Of a stretch of DNA of 64,000 nucleotides, positions 1-12,900 are shown in pieces; position 1 is the stretch's first letter, and each line of letters begins with the position of its first letter. The DNA comes from Phlyctochytrium arcticum (lineage: Eukaryota > Chytridiomycota > Chytridiomycetes > Chytridiales > Chytridiaceae): positions 558,001 through 622,000 of the forward strand of contig JAHLKI010000016.1 in NCBI GenBank assembly GCA_025602905.1, written 5' to 3'. The notes beneath the pieces are model-generated. The model made no database searches, was not told where the DNA came from, and saw only the letters and a program-made list of their open reading frames with translations. The translations under genes were made by a program, and so were the position numbers.

Positions 1-3000
1 AATGTGGAAGTTGCCTGAGAGGCGCCCGATATTGAGGATGCCTGATGTCCTGCGTAAGAGTTGAAAGGGTTGGACGGATGCGCCATTGGATATGGCGATG
101 GCAATGGTGTGCTAACAGGGGTGCCCTGAGACGAAACGTAACCGGATGAAGGCAATGGCGGCGGTGGAGACGAGGACATTGTCGCATTCAAGGAGGTTGG
201 GGTAGATGGATTATTATATGTCAGAGTAGAGAATTGCGACCCGGTAGGAGTCGCGGCTGTGGGAGACCCAGACGGTGGATAAGTTGATGGTGTAGGCGGG
301 GCGCTCCGCCGATGTGAGGGAGACATGCCTTGCTTTGATGGCCCTTGGCTAGTTGGTGTATTCGGCTGTGAACTTGCATAGCTTAGACTTCCATAAAGAC
401 CAGGAGATCTTTGAGCCATGAGTGACCGCATGATTCTTTGTACAGCATCGATGATGGTCATCGTTTGAGTGGATTGAATGACTTGATTCATCCTTTGCAT
501 CAGCAGGTCTGAAATGAGGGCGAAGACGTCCGGAATAATCTCAGCAGCCTCAGCCAGAAATTCATAAATGGTGGAGAGTTCTCCGTCATATTCGGCGGTT
601 TCCAGCATGGTAAATAAGGTGGACACGAGCAGGACACTGGTTGCCGTGTCATCGGTAACCGCAAGATGCTCGAAGACTGATCGATAATGTTGCTGCCGAA
701 TGCGCACCAGGCGTTCTCGTTCTCGAACCCGCCCGGTATACTCGTCAATATCATCTTCCACTTCCATGCCATCAGTCACAGAGAAGAACCCACGCGCAAT
801 CCACAATTCAAGAGGACGGTCTGCTGATGGTAAAAGCGGTACAATATATCCAAGACGGTTTACAGTTCCCTTTAAACCCTCACTTTCTTGCATGCTGACA
901 TCTAGAAACGTCTCTAAAGCGCCAATCGTGGCAGTTTTAGTAGCTGGATGTTTCAGTCCTTTTAGAAGGTTTGCAGAAACGGCGAAAGGAAAGTTGTCGA
1001 CCTTGAAAGCGATACCGACAGCATTGTCCAGTTTTGAGGCAACCTCTTCAACAACATCGCGGGCTCGAAGTAGCGACACTGAAACTCCTGTTGCCTCAAA
1101 GCTGCCCCGACGCTCTAGCGTTCTAAGAACGACAACCAACAGGCCCAGAGCGCTTTGGAACACCGGGACATGTCCGATTTGGATGAGAGCAAGGGACAGC
1201 CAAAACATTGGCTTGAGATACCGAGAGTCTGCAGATAAACCACCGACAATATTGCAGAGCGACATGACAATACTGACAATCAGGGGACAGTCGTTCTCTT
1301 CAAACAAAGTGAGTGCTCCGCGTAGCGCAACCAGTATCTGATACAACAAATCATCGTCCACTTCGTCGCGCGCAAGACAGCCTAGTACAATGAAAGCTCG
1401 TGGTTGAATTGCCGGGTTATACTGGAAAGCAGTACTGGCTACCAAAGACATCCATCGCGCCTTCCAAATTGATGACTGGCTAAGATCGCTCGTGCCGGCA
1501 GTCATCACGTCCAAAAGGCATTTGACGACCATTTCCAACCCACTTAAAGACACATCGCTGGCAACTTCTCCATTAACGGCTTCGCCATGAACTCCAAAAG
1601 GAAACGATAACTTGGGATCTGTCAGTTCGGCGGCGACATCCGTCAGCGCTTTTCTGCCGGCGTGGTCTACGCGACCGGCAGTTGACAAGGCATGGACAGT
1701 GTTCACAACAATGCCATGAACACTATTCCGAACCAGCGGAGAGCCCAAACCAACAACCATTGAAATGACATAAAACAACTCTGGCAGCACGTAGTCTACA
1801 TTGTTCCAATCCCCGAAGGATACCACAAGGACCAGCCTAATCAGAATAGCAATTTCCGTCCATGCTCCGTGGTCTACCAGGGTAGAGCAACAGCGGTACG
1901 ATGTGGATGCAATTGCTTTGCGCAGTCGTGAAATAACCTTGCCCGAGACCGGGTATGCACTGGCTGCCGCGATAGTATTTACAGTGTTCGCAAGCTCCTC
2001 AATATCAGATGGTCTGGCAGCACTTTCGACTGCTGTATCCAGTAAGCGATCAATAATGACTGGAGCCATTACATCCACCATTCCAATGGTCCGCCAAATT
2101 CGGGATCGGAAGAGCGAAGACATGTCTTGCTCTTTCACAGTTGCCTCTATCAAGGTGTCAAGAATCTTATCCAGCGTATCATCAGGTGGTTCAGTGTGAA
2201 CATCAAGGTGTGACACGAGATTCGGTAGCCATGGAACCATGTATTCTACGGTATAGCGCTTGAGCGGGCGAGGACTCTTGGTGAGACTGAAGGCCGCTTC
2301 GCTGAGGAACCCAAGAGTAAGTTCCGGGTGAGACTTTGCGAGCTTTGTACTGATGTCCATCACGAAAGATTCGTTACTTGAGGGTATAAAGATTCCTTTC
2401 CCGCTGGCGATATGTTCACTTCCGATTTTTCCAACGTTAATGTCGATGCCATATTCAGCGCCCACTGCACATAACAGCTCATAAGCGGCACGTCGGACTG
2501 ACGCCTGCTCACTAACAAAGTTTGCGAGTGCCACATTTATGAGAGCACCGGTTATATTTTTCGGTGTCAGGGGGCAGCGCTGACGAGATACGCCCGGGGG
2601 CGCCGCAATGCCAAGTGAGCTGTGACTGGTTCGTCCAAGCCGGAAGCGACTAACCATCTTTTGCACGGTATGCACAATGTTGTCCGCCTTGGGTGATGTG
2701 AATGTCACTCCGACGGTCGTGCCTTTGGCCGGACCGCTACGCTCGAGTACACGTAGAACAAATTCCTGATCGCGTGCCGAAACTATGTCTTCGATTTCCG
2801 AGGCGTGATACGTATCATTGACATTTGTGCTAGGTCCGTTGGACAAGTTGGTCACAGAATCCTTCTTGACTCCCACTACATGAACAGCTTTGGAGGAGAT
2901 GCGGAAAACTACAGGAACCTGAACGCGAAAACCCTTGATCCAGAAAACAGGGCTGAACGACAAAACATCGGATTCGGCCTCCCAAGCCGCATTCACGGTG

Positions 3001-6000
3001 GAACCACGGGATAGACTGGACGTTTCAACCCCGGATGAGCTACTTTCTGACCGCGTGGGTGGAAGCTCAGGCAGCGGGCCCAAATGAGCGAGCAAGGTAG
3101 ACAATTCCTCGAACGTATTACGCTGTAAATGGGAGGGGGCAACAGAACCAGTTGTAAGAATGGACCGACTGTCAGTCACATCCAAGTTCATCGATGCCGC
3201 ACCACCCCTATTGCTACGATAACTTGATCGGTGGTCCCTCTTCGGTGAAGGAGGAGGGGATGACCCAACGGAGCGCGAAGGTGTTATATGCTCCTTTCTC
3301 CCAGCAAGTTGCGAGACGGACCGACGTGCCAACTGCCGAGCAGCAGCAGCTAGGGCCCCTCCAGCTGGTGGCTGGGAGGAGGCTGCTGTTGATGCGGACA
3401 TTTGCTGTAGGAGTTTCTCGACCTTATCCAGGTTGAGTGCCAGATGACGGTGCAGTCGCAGTGTTTCAAGCTCGCTAACGCCCTTTGGCCTCTTAGGTGG
3501 AATTTCAGAAGTTGGCACCGGCGCCTATTGTCAAAGTAAAAAGATCAGAAAAGTAAAATAATAGCAGCATTCATGAGTAGCTTACTGAAACATCTCTCAA
3601 GAAACCATGGACTCTTGCCACATTTTCCCTCAAAACATCGTTGGCGCCGCTCATAAATGATTCTTTCACCCCAAACAGCACATTGTTTGCCAGGTTTTGT
3701 ACCACTTTTGTAATCAAGACTAGTCCTCGTCGCAGCTCTCTTCGCAATTCGCTAGCAGGGACTATCCCATGAGAGTCTGGGGATACGATGGCTGGACAAA
3801 AGAAACGCAGAAAAAGAAAGCCGCCGACAGCAGTAACACGGGCGTCCGGAAAGCGCGATCCAACGAGCCGCCAAACAATCAAACATGCCTCGCGTAGAGC
3901 GATGGGGACTTTGCTTGCTCCAGGTCCGACTATACTGTCGAGTACGCCTTGGGATACAATTTGGAGATTTCGCAAATTTGTCTCGGGGTTATCTGTCGGG
4001 GCCAGTTTGATAGGGTCTACTTCGAAGCTCATGGGTGGACACCTCTCAGCCAATTCTGATATCAAGGGTTGTAAAGTTCGCACGAGATATTCGTTCCCTT
4101 GAGATTTTGCATAGATTGTCAGCAACCGAGTTGCCATACTGTTTCTCCGGAAGAGGTTTGCGGGTGTGTCGGTACCATCTACTTCACGTTTAACCACCTT
4201 CTGAATGAATTCGAGCGCCTTTCCACGCCCTTCAAAAATAGACACTAGCAAGGCCGCAATGTCGTCTACATCCGCAACCGGAGCTCCTTCTCCCAATGCC
4301 ACAGCAATGTCCAAGCCATCTTCGCGTTCGGTCAGAAGCTCCAATAACTTCGCGTAACGAAGTTTCGTAAGTTCGGCGGGATCACCTAAACCGTGTGACA
4401 AGCGCTCTTTCGCCCGATCCGCGCGCAATAGGTTGGTCAGCACCGCCGCAAACGAACCCCGGACGCACTCATCGCCATGATACATCTGATCCAATACGTA
4501 GGGAAGTTCCACTTCGATATTGGCCGCTACCAGATGCGTTAATGCTTGAATGGTGTGTTCCCTAAGCGCCACATTTTGATGCTGATGAGCTGTGCTTGGA
4601 TCATCTTCCGCGCGCGTTCGTTGCAGCACTTTGAATAAAAAGTCGAAAAATTTGCCTGTTGCCCGACCTTTCGCACCCTTCATCGTGACAACATAACCCT
4701 GTAAAGGCAAACCATCTAAAAGAGCTACCATTGCCTTGACACACGCCATATCCGCGTCCCGTTGCAATTTCATCATGTTGCCTGCTGCGTCCTCCGGGAT
4801 GTCCATGTATTTGGTCACCCCTTCTACCGCTTTCCAGCCCATCAAAGCCTGCAGAATATCCCGTCGCACCTTCATTTCACCAGTGATACCGATAATGTCT
4901 CGCTTCACGATCAAAACTTCAATAGCCATGCATAGCCGGACGCGAATGCGAAGACTTGTTGGATCCAGAATCGTCAAAGTATCCAGGTATCGAAGCAAAT
5001 TAACGATAATACTACCCAGGTTGACATCGCGCAGGGAGGGGCCGGTGAGAACAGATCCAACGTCCGGGCGGTCCAGTGCAAGACGTAGGATAGATGCCAT
5101 ATAATCCACCAACAATGTATTCCGAGCGTTCAGACGTGGTTCATCAGTGGCGGCATCAAAGAGCTGCGTACTCGCCATCTGGCAACAATGGGAAAAAAGA
5201 ATGCCATACATTCCTTCTGTAAGTTCAAGTCCCAGGCATTCCTTCACTGATTCCCGCACTGCTACGGAGTCACAAAGCATCAGCTCAACCAAATCAACAA
5301 CGAACTTTTCGACAGTGGCCCGGGCTCCACTGTATGCATTGGTCAGTTGAGCGTTGACCATTCCGGTCCATGGTACGCCAGCGGCGTCTGACGAGGACGA
5401 GTCAAGTGCGTCAAAGCTGGCAGCCGCGGAACCGGTAGACTTGCGACGGCTTACTCCGGAAGTGGAGGCAGCACGAGTGGGGCTTCCCTGGTCGCGTTGA
5501 GATGGGCTTGACTGCTGATCTGCGGCATGCGCACTCGCCTTGAGGCATACACCGCCCAAGGCACAAAGAAAAGCAGTATGATTGACCCATTCGCTCTTTT
5601 CGTCACTGGCAAACATGCCAATCCCCAAGCCACTTCCTGTTCGACGTATTTTGCGACGTCCACTAACATCTGAATCATCGTTATCCGTCGGAGTGTTCGC
5701 CGAAACAGTAGAGTAAGCGTCAGGTGAAGCCGCATTATCATTTCCTGTAGTACTCAGGTCGTTGATGGAGTTGGAGACGGTAGAGCCTGAGCGGCGTCGA
5801 CCACTTGGCCCAACGCCAGCAGCTTTCCAGGATTTATATACCTCCTCCCATGCACCAACATTTCCGGCAGTCGGAACACGGATAGTACGGATCAAAGCTC
5901 GTGCTCTTTTGTATAAAGCTTTCTGGCCACCTGCACCGCCGCTCCCCAGTACCACCTGGCATAAATCTTTATACACCCAGAGGTTTTCCATCAAGGGAGA

Positions 6001-8849
6001 CGTAGGAGCAGCTCCACGGGCAATGTCCTTTACTTCCCCAATCAGTTCACCCTCCTCCAACGCAGCCTCCAACCATGAGGCAGCCGTTTTACCAATGAAG
6101 GCGCTTTCTCCCCAATTGCCTGAAAGCGCCACAAGAATGGCGACCTCCATTGCAACACTTGCAGCGAATCGATCGGGTATATCCGAGCCGCAACGGGCAA
6201 TGGTGGTTCCTCGGCGAATGAGAACGCCATTTCGTAAGCGCATAATCTCATTTCCGAGTGAAAGCAAATCCTTGCATGTTTCCGAGCTCGCCACCATTTC
6301 TTCAAGCACGGTTCTTGAAACACCCAGAAGAATTTGACTTGAAGAGCGCCAAAAGACTCTCATAGCAGCCTCCGCACCCCCACCCATAGGCGGAAACACT
6401 GGAGATGAGTTCCGCCAGTCAGACTCTGTACCATCCCAATACGGAATCATCTCTTCAGTCATGAGGCGAGTCAGTAGATATGCTGAGAGCTGCCGAATAG
6501 CAGGGTATGCATCCATAAGGGACGATGTCAACCCCGCCAGCAATTGCCGCAATTCTTCTGCCTGAATAACTCCCGAATCCCGTGCCAGCATCAATAAGGG
6601 GCATCTCGCCCATGTGCGTAGGATATGCCATACCATCTGAAGCTTTTCGTTTGCTTCCTCTTGTTGTGCCTTTTTCAGCTTTCGGTCTGTTTGAGATCCC
6701 CGGAAACCGCCGACACGCTTTCCCTTGGCATCGGCAATGTGACGCTCCCGAATAGTGGCGTCCAAGAATAACTGTCGTAATGGAGCAGCGAGGCTAGCGT
6801 CTATTGTGGGAATCCATGGCGGAGCATCATCCTCTGCCACAATTGTCCACATGGCCTTGGCGAATGCAGACTTATACAACTGGCCGATGTTTGTCTCCAG
6901 CATGAGTGGAACAATCGTACGTAATGTGTTCCAGGGATTCACTTTGTACAACGCAGCTACACACTCGGCAAGCAGGCGATGATCAATCGAACCAGAATCG
7001 TCCCAAACCCCTCCCGTCGTCAAGGTTAAGGGTTTTTGCACGTCGAAGAGCTTTTCACGCAGATCAACCTCGACAGCGGCACCAAGTACCCGTAAGGGCC
7101 CCCCATCTGCCTTGCTCACGTAGGTGCTCGCTTTTACCAAGTCAACGCAGCACAAAGCAGACACTTCTCCCACCTTGGAGCGCACGTTCTTGCGCACATT
7201 CTCCAAGAAGCTTGCTTTTTTCGTGAGCGACTGGTTGGTGCTTCCAGAGCTAGACAGTATGCGTTGTCTATCGCCGCTGTTACCAACCATACCAATGGTA
7301 TACAAGATATCTGGACACAGCACCAACAGCATGGTTTGAACAGGCCAAAACACCGCTTTCCTTCGGGAAGAGTCCGAGTTGAGTTGAAAATTGTCGAAAA
7401 GCACATCGGGATTTCCTTCTAAACGACCTTGTCGTTGACATAATGACTGGAATTCGCTCGGAAATGTTTCGATCCAATTCCATATTGCCCGGCGAAGCAC
7501 AATAGCCGTAAGGAATTGGGAACGCTTGGCAAAATTCTTTGAAAAGTGAGTAATTTCTCCCAAGACCATACCGAGCCGCTGGCGATTCATGCAACACCAC
7601 TCCAAATAACGCAGCTCGGTCAAGTCACCGCCTTCACGATCCCCACTCTGATCATCCTTGATGGAAGCTCCCCCGCTACTATTGCTTCCCATAGAACCCA
7701 TTTGAGATAGATACGATAAGCGGGCTTTTATTTTGCTAAAGACCACCGGCCAGCTAGCCGCAGATAAGTAGAACAGAATTTTGCCCGCTGCTTTCTGAAT
7801 TTCGGAAACCAGCTCCTGCTGTGATAATCCGCTGCTTAGCGGCAAAGATAGAGCAAGTGCGTCTGGCGTGTTTCCGAGAAGTGTAAACTGCGTATGGTGC
7901 AGCGATGAATTTGGCTCGGAACTATCCAAGCTAGAGCCGAAGGAGTGGCTGACTGTGTCTGTATTGATTGCGGCTGCGGTCGTGTAGAAGAAACGGGTGA
8001 TGACAGCAAGCAGAAATTTGCCTAAAGACTCGTCTAATGGTGGCGGATCAACAAACTGTAGTTTCATGCTCGTGGTAACGCCAGCGCTTGTCAGAGCATG
8101 ATCCGTTGCAGATGTCAGATAGGAAAGCTTATGTTGTGGAGCCGGTGCATTGCCGCTGGATATGGTGGCTCGCGGGCGAAGGATGCGGGGAGTGCCTAGT
8201 CGGAACGACCCGGTTTCTGACCTTGGAGGAATTATTGGGTAATCGGAGGTAGCTGAAGTTGGCGTGGAGGAGGAGCTGGGATTACGGGGAGGAACATTCA
8301 GTGCATTACGTACAGCGCGAGGAGATGATCCTGCTGCTGCACTTGTTGATGTTGAAGAGGTAGAGGAGGCTGCATCTGGCCCAACGTACACTTGCGAACT
8401 GAGCGAATCTCGATAACTCTTCCATGCAAAAGTGGTGCAATCTCCCAATAAGCGAAGTACGAATAGCTGTGAGTGAAGAATATCCAGAGACAAATTTGGG
8501 TCATCAGGGGCAGTCGAATAAGACTAGGTTGGGTCAGAAGTTAACGAACGCTCATGCGGAGCACAAACGAACCAACCAACCCGCGATACTCCATCCAAAA
8601 CGTTCGACAGAGCACTGATGATTTCTCGCAAACGCCATTGCGAGGCTTCGATGATGGATCGTATCCCTTGCGCGAATAGCTGATCACCTTCCAGGGATGA
8701 CAGTGGCCTTCCTGAGTTGACCGGCAGCTAGTGGGTAACAAACGGTTATCGCATATTCTCTAAGCTTAAACAGGCTGCACACTGACCTTCTCTGTAACCC
8801 GGTGTATGAGAGTAAGCAAGAGTTTTGCCTCTTGGCCTGTAGATGCCAT
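1..8849 (-). CDS. Neurofibromin/IRA-type Ras GTPase-activating protein (C-terminus beyond window)
   Basis: Switches off Ras by stimulating GTP hydrolysis at membranes. Four exons seen: 8849-8787, 8727-8590, 8523-3586, 3524 to the window edge, separated by 59-66 nt GT-AG introns. The chosen start is the ATG at 8849 (MASTGQEAK...), whose exon joins in frame to LPVNSGRPLSSLEGD, typical of fungal IRA N-termini. The RasGAP domain occupies about 4600-3586: arginine finger in NLFRRNS (codon 4147-4149, about residue 1526), then SFEVDP and FLRFFCPAIVSP, both NF1 hallmarks. A PH-like segment with TYHASEIEDI (about 3000-2640) matches the second lobe of the NF1 Sec14-PH module, but I see no Sec14 lobe before it, only a Ser/Pro-rich linker. 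A HEAT-like helical region follows, then a Ser/Pro-rich tail running off the edge. Family assignment is secure; whether it is an NF1 or IRA orthologue is not decided. Confidence 0.93.
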
Positions 8850-9906
8850 CGTTCCTGCCGAGTGCGCTCCGTGCCCTGTCGACTAGAAACTCGGCCTGCC
8901 ACAAGGATCCTCGGTGCCGACCGGGGAGGCTCTAATGGAAAAGTTGTCGCGTCCAGTACAATAGCTATGATTTGGGCATAGAGTCAGCACTTTGACCAGC
9001 GCTCTGCACTGAAAGAAGGCTCACCAGACACAGCGTTTCAAAGTAAGAAGAATCCAAGATTTGGCAAACCGCAGAACGGGGATGGCTGGCTGGCTCAACG
9101 ATCCTAGCTCCTAGGGTTACAAGGTTCTGCTGACTCTTCGGCACTCGCCGATTGCAACAACAAACAGTCTCTTTGACAACAGTCGAACCTCACGGAATCA
9201 GCTCTTGTCAGTTCGAAGAGGACCTTTTGTTTGCCGCCACAGTAACTTTGCATTTGCCTGATGCAACATTTGCCCATCCTCCGTATGAATTTCTAGCCTT
9301 GCGGAATCTGAGATCTACTCCACCAGACCTGAAATGTGTTCAGCCTCTGAGGAGCCAGCATGTCCCTCTTCGAGATTTGGTTGACGATTCGTTATGAGTA
9401 CGTATTGGACCGACATTGACCAAAGGACGGAAAGTCTCAAAAATCCCATCACTTGGCATGCCGCCGATTCTTTCATTTGTCACTGGAGAGCCTGGCAGAA
9501 CGAGCGTTTTTAGTTGACATTGAAGTCGATCAGTAGGAATATCCAAATGTCGTCAGAGACAAGGTACAGTGGATTTTCGGAGCAGATTCACTCGCAAATT
9601 GGGGCACTAGCTGAGAATGATACTTTTCAATTCTCCTGCTCTTTTATATTGTAGGTCAATAATTTTGAGAACAACACCATCAATATCGACGGTAATGGAG
9701 AACTCAAACAGAGTAGAGCATATATTATGTTCGGGGGTTGGAAGGACTTTTGCAATCGGCACGATCGCCAGAGCGGCCAGAACCAGAACGAACGACTGAT
9801 GACTTTCAAGTGGCTTATATATTGACGCGTCCGCGCGCGCGGAACGCGAAATCGCCAAAAGTAACAAGTCGGCACTTGCATTTCGAATAAGAATGGCGGA
9901 ACTTTC
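8850..9906. other. Divergent intergenic region between RasGAP and dynein genes
   Basis: About 1.06 kb separates two genes read away from each other, so both promoters must lie here. Short open frames exist, but none continues into a recognisable domain or shows consistent splice sites. No RNA gene or repeat was recognised. Confidence 0.6.
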
Positions 9907-9910
9907 ATGA
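9893..9910 (+). promoter_or_regulatory. Five-codon upstream ORF overlapping the dynein start
   Basis: An ATG at 9893 opens MAELS and stops at TGA 9908-9910. That stop overlaps the first of three consecutive in-frame ATGs at 9907 that begin the long dynein exon. This is the layout expected of a translational coupling or dampening uORF, but transcription through it is not shown. Confidence 0.35.
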
Positions 9911-12900
9911 TGATGCAAGGCCATTCAACTGACGATGACCTGGGAGGTCTGGTGTATGGGATGCACTCTTCCCGAGAAGATCCAGGGGCAACGTCCCTCA
10001 CCTCGGCGTCCTCAAGTGGCCGCTCAAGCAAACGCCGAGCAAGTTTTGCCGAAGACGCTGTATTGCCTGCAGGCCTAAAAAATTCCGAGCAATATCTTGT
10101 TATAAAAGGAGCAATAGCTTGTCACGCCCAGCCAGTCATCGCTGATCCTGCCTATCTACGGGCAGAAGCGAACATTGAATCGGAATATCGTGAGCTACAG
10201 CTTCTCATTGGCGAACATCCGATTCCATGTCCCCCCCAACCTCCACCTCAGAAACCGTTCCACGATCCATCAGTATACCCAAAGATCTCAGCAAGCGCTG
10301 TAGTCAAAAGAGGAAAGCTGTCACATGCAAAAAAGACACACAGGCGACAACATAAAGAAGCCGTCCGCTATGAGGCCAAATTACCAAGTAACAAGATTCT
10401 ATCTCGACCTGCAAGTGCTCGAAGTGAACGCAATCCCATTGTTGCTCTCCCTAGACAAGTATCGCGTGAAAACTTGTATGATCCCAGTGCGGCGAGCCGC
10501 GTCTTAGCCGTTGCTTCCCGCGAAGATGTTATAGTACCGGAAGGTGACGGGGCGAGGGCGGATTCTTATACCTCACTGGTTGAACACCCCTTCCCTTTTA
10601 CGCCATGGCGTTCTTCAGCACATCTACCAGTGGCGTCGAGACCCGGTTCTGCGCATCGAAATGTAAACTCTGGTGACATGCACCGAAGATCGCCTGTCCT
10701 TGATAGATCTCGTCCCACATCGGGAAGGTCCATCCAATTTATGCCCGATACTGGGTTGTCACAAGGGGGAGCGTCATTCACCGGCTTGCCTAGCAGACCC
10801 GGGTCGGGAAGGCAGGCTGCGCAAGTGCAATCTACGACTGCCGTGATGTCACGCCCGCAGTCCGCAAAGTCCACCACCGTTGATAGATTGAGGTCACGTC
10901 CCAGTACAGCAAAGAGTTCTGTTGGTGCAAGCACCCGACCAGGCACTGCAGCTGAGATAGCGCGCCCACATTCCGCCAAATCAAGTGAATTTGACAAATT
11001 AACATCTCGCACGGGTACAGCGAAAAGCTCTATCGGCGCAAGGACGCGGCCAAGCAGTGCTCATACAGGTCACAAGTAAGTCCCGCCGCATATTTCTCAT
11101 TTTCCGTTCATGAGTTTGCTGATTGATATTTGACTCAGAACTCCGCATGCAGGTCGGCGAAGAACAGCTGGTAACGATCTGCAGAGGAAGCTGAGTGAAG
11201 AGCTTTCCGCTTTTTTCTCAGAGGCTAATGACTCCGATGACATGCAAGATCATTTGGAGGGGGAGCAGAGAATGCACTCTGAACAGCTGGAAATGTATGT
11301 CGTGAAAGATGATCATACTCCTCTGGGGGGCCGAGATCCGTACAAAGATTTTGACGACTCTCAAACAAGCCGACAAACTTTAGATCTTTACGATGATCCT
11401 GAATTTGAGGTGACGGCAACATTTGACGAGGTGCATCACGGCATTATCTGAGACTTTAGCAGGTTCACTCCCCGGCAGAATGGCTGGCATTAGGCACCAC
11501 GAAAGGACAGAAAGGCGCGCTGGGTTACAGTCGATACTTTCAATATGGGGAGGCCGAGGCAGAGTGGCAATGGTTACCATGTTTTGTTCTTGATTACGAC
11601 TCAGCAAGTCAGCGGTATTTGATTGAATGGATACCATCAGGGCCACAAAAGTACGTCCGGAGGCTGAATATACTATTTGACATCGAAGACCGGGAAATGT
11701 TCTATCGGCGAATTGAAACAGCGATAAAGGCGCGGACCTTGATCACAAAGCAGGCGGACTATCTTAATGATATCGATCAACGTGATGGATCCCATTTATA
11801 CCCACTTCCAAAATCTTTGAAGCGTGCTATTTTGGATCGACTAGGATACAAGGTCACCTCTGATAAAATGACCTCAGTTGAACGACATCTCAAACGGGTA
11901 GAAGAGGAGTTTCTTTTTGCCATGAAGCGGGCTGAAAACGAGTATCTTCACGGACCTTTTGAGTCAATGTTGCAACTACCAAGTTCCACGTCCGAGACCT
12001 TCACGCAGATCGCGTTGGCCAGAAGCGGAATGGATATTGAAGATCCTGCGGGCCAGCTGTTCTGCGAAGTAGCTACAGCCACGCGGGAAATGGCCGCTTA
12101 CATGTTTACTGCAAATGCCAATGTACAAAGAGCCATAGTGGAAGTATTAGCGGCCCTCCGCGAAGTTCTTCCACTCGATGAAGGGTTTTTTCACAAAGAC
12201 TTTGGCTTCCCGGCACCCTTTTTAGCTTTTTGCGAAAGGTCTGAGACGCATTCAGGTCTGGTAGCCAGTTGCTTGGCTACGCGCTGGCTCCGACGGATTT
12301 GTGATTCGATGCAGCATCTACTCGGTGATTTTTTCAATTTTGGTGAAACGAGTGAACTTGTTTACAAGCAAAGCCGCTTGCGTGATTTCTTAAGACTCGT
12401 TACTATCATTATGGAGTCGCAGCTCAAATTAGTCCTTCTCGAGTCGACCAAGACTTTCTTGGCTCTTTTCAATATTGCAGTTACCTACCGTGCTGCATCG
12501 GAGGAAGAAGTCAGGAAGTTCAAGCTTGCTGTTCCATCTCCAGAATCCGGAATTCCGATACCATGTATGTTTGTCGTATATGTAACAGCAACAGCTGGAG
12601 AAAATTTGGAAATTACGCGTCCGTCACGTACTATCAACGATTTCAAAGTGAGCCAGGAAGGATCGGTTGTGCTGGACCCGCCCCTGGAATACATTTCGCA
12701 AAAACTGCTAGAACTGTTAATGCTACCACAGAAGTTGTGTACGGACAGCATTCCGCATATCGAGACTGTCGCCATGACTGCGCTGCACACGGAGGCAACC
12801 TATCTGTATGGTTCTATTTCGCAAGAGCTGGTTGTAGAGGATGGTATTCGCATTTTATCGTCCCTGCAGCAACAAGCATACCCCGCAATTGGCAAGTTAC

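Noticed and set aside
700..3014. Several plus-strand open frames of 70-210 codons within the RasGAP region
   Set aside because: They lie opposite a continuous minus-strand frame with clear neurofibromin features and have no domains of their own.
9892..11075. First long exon as a separate gene from the dynein
   Set aside because: A clean GT-AG intron joins it in phase to the next exons, and the summed exon length is an exact multiple of three.
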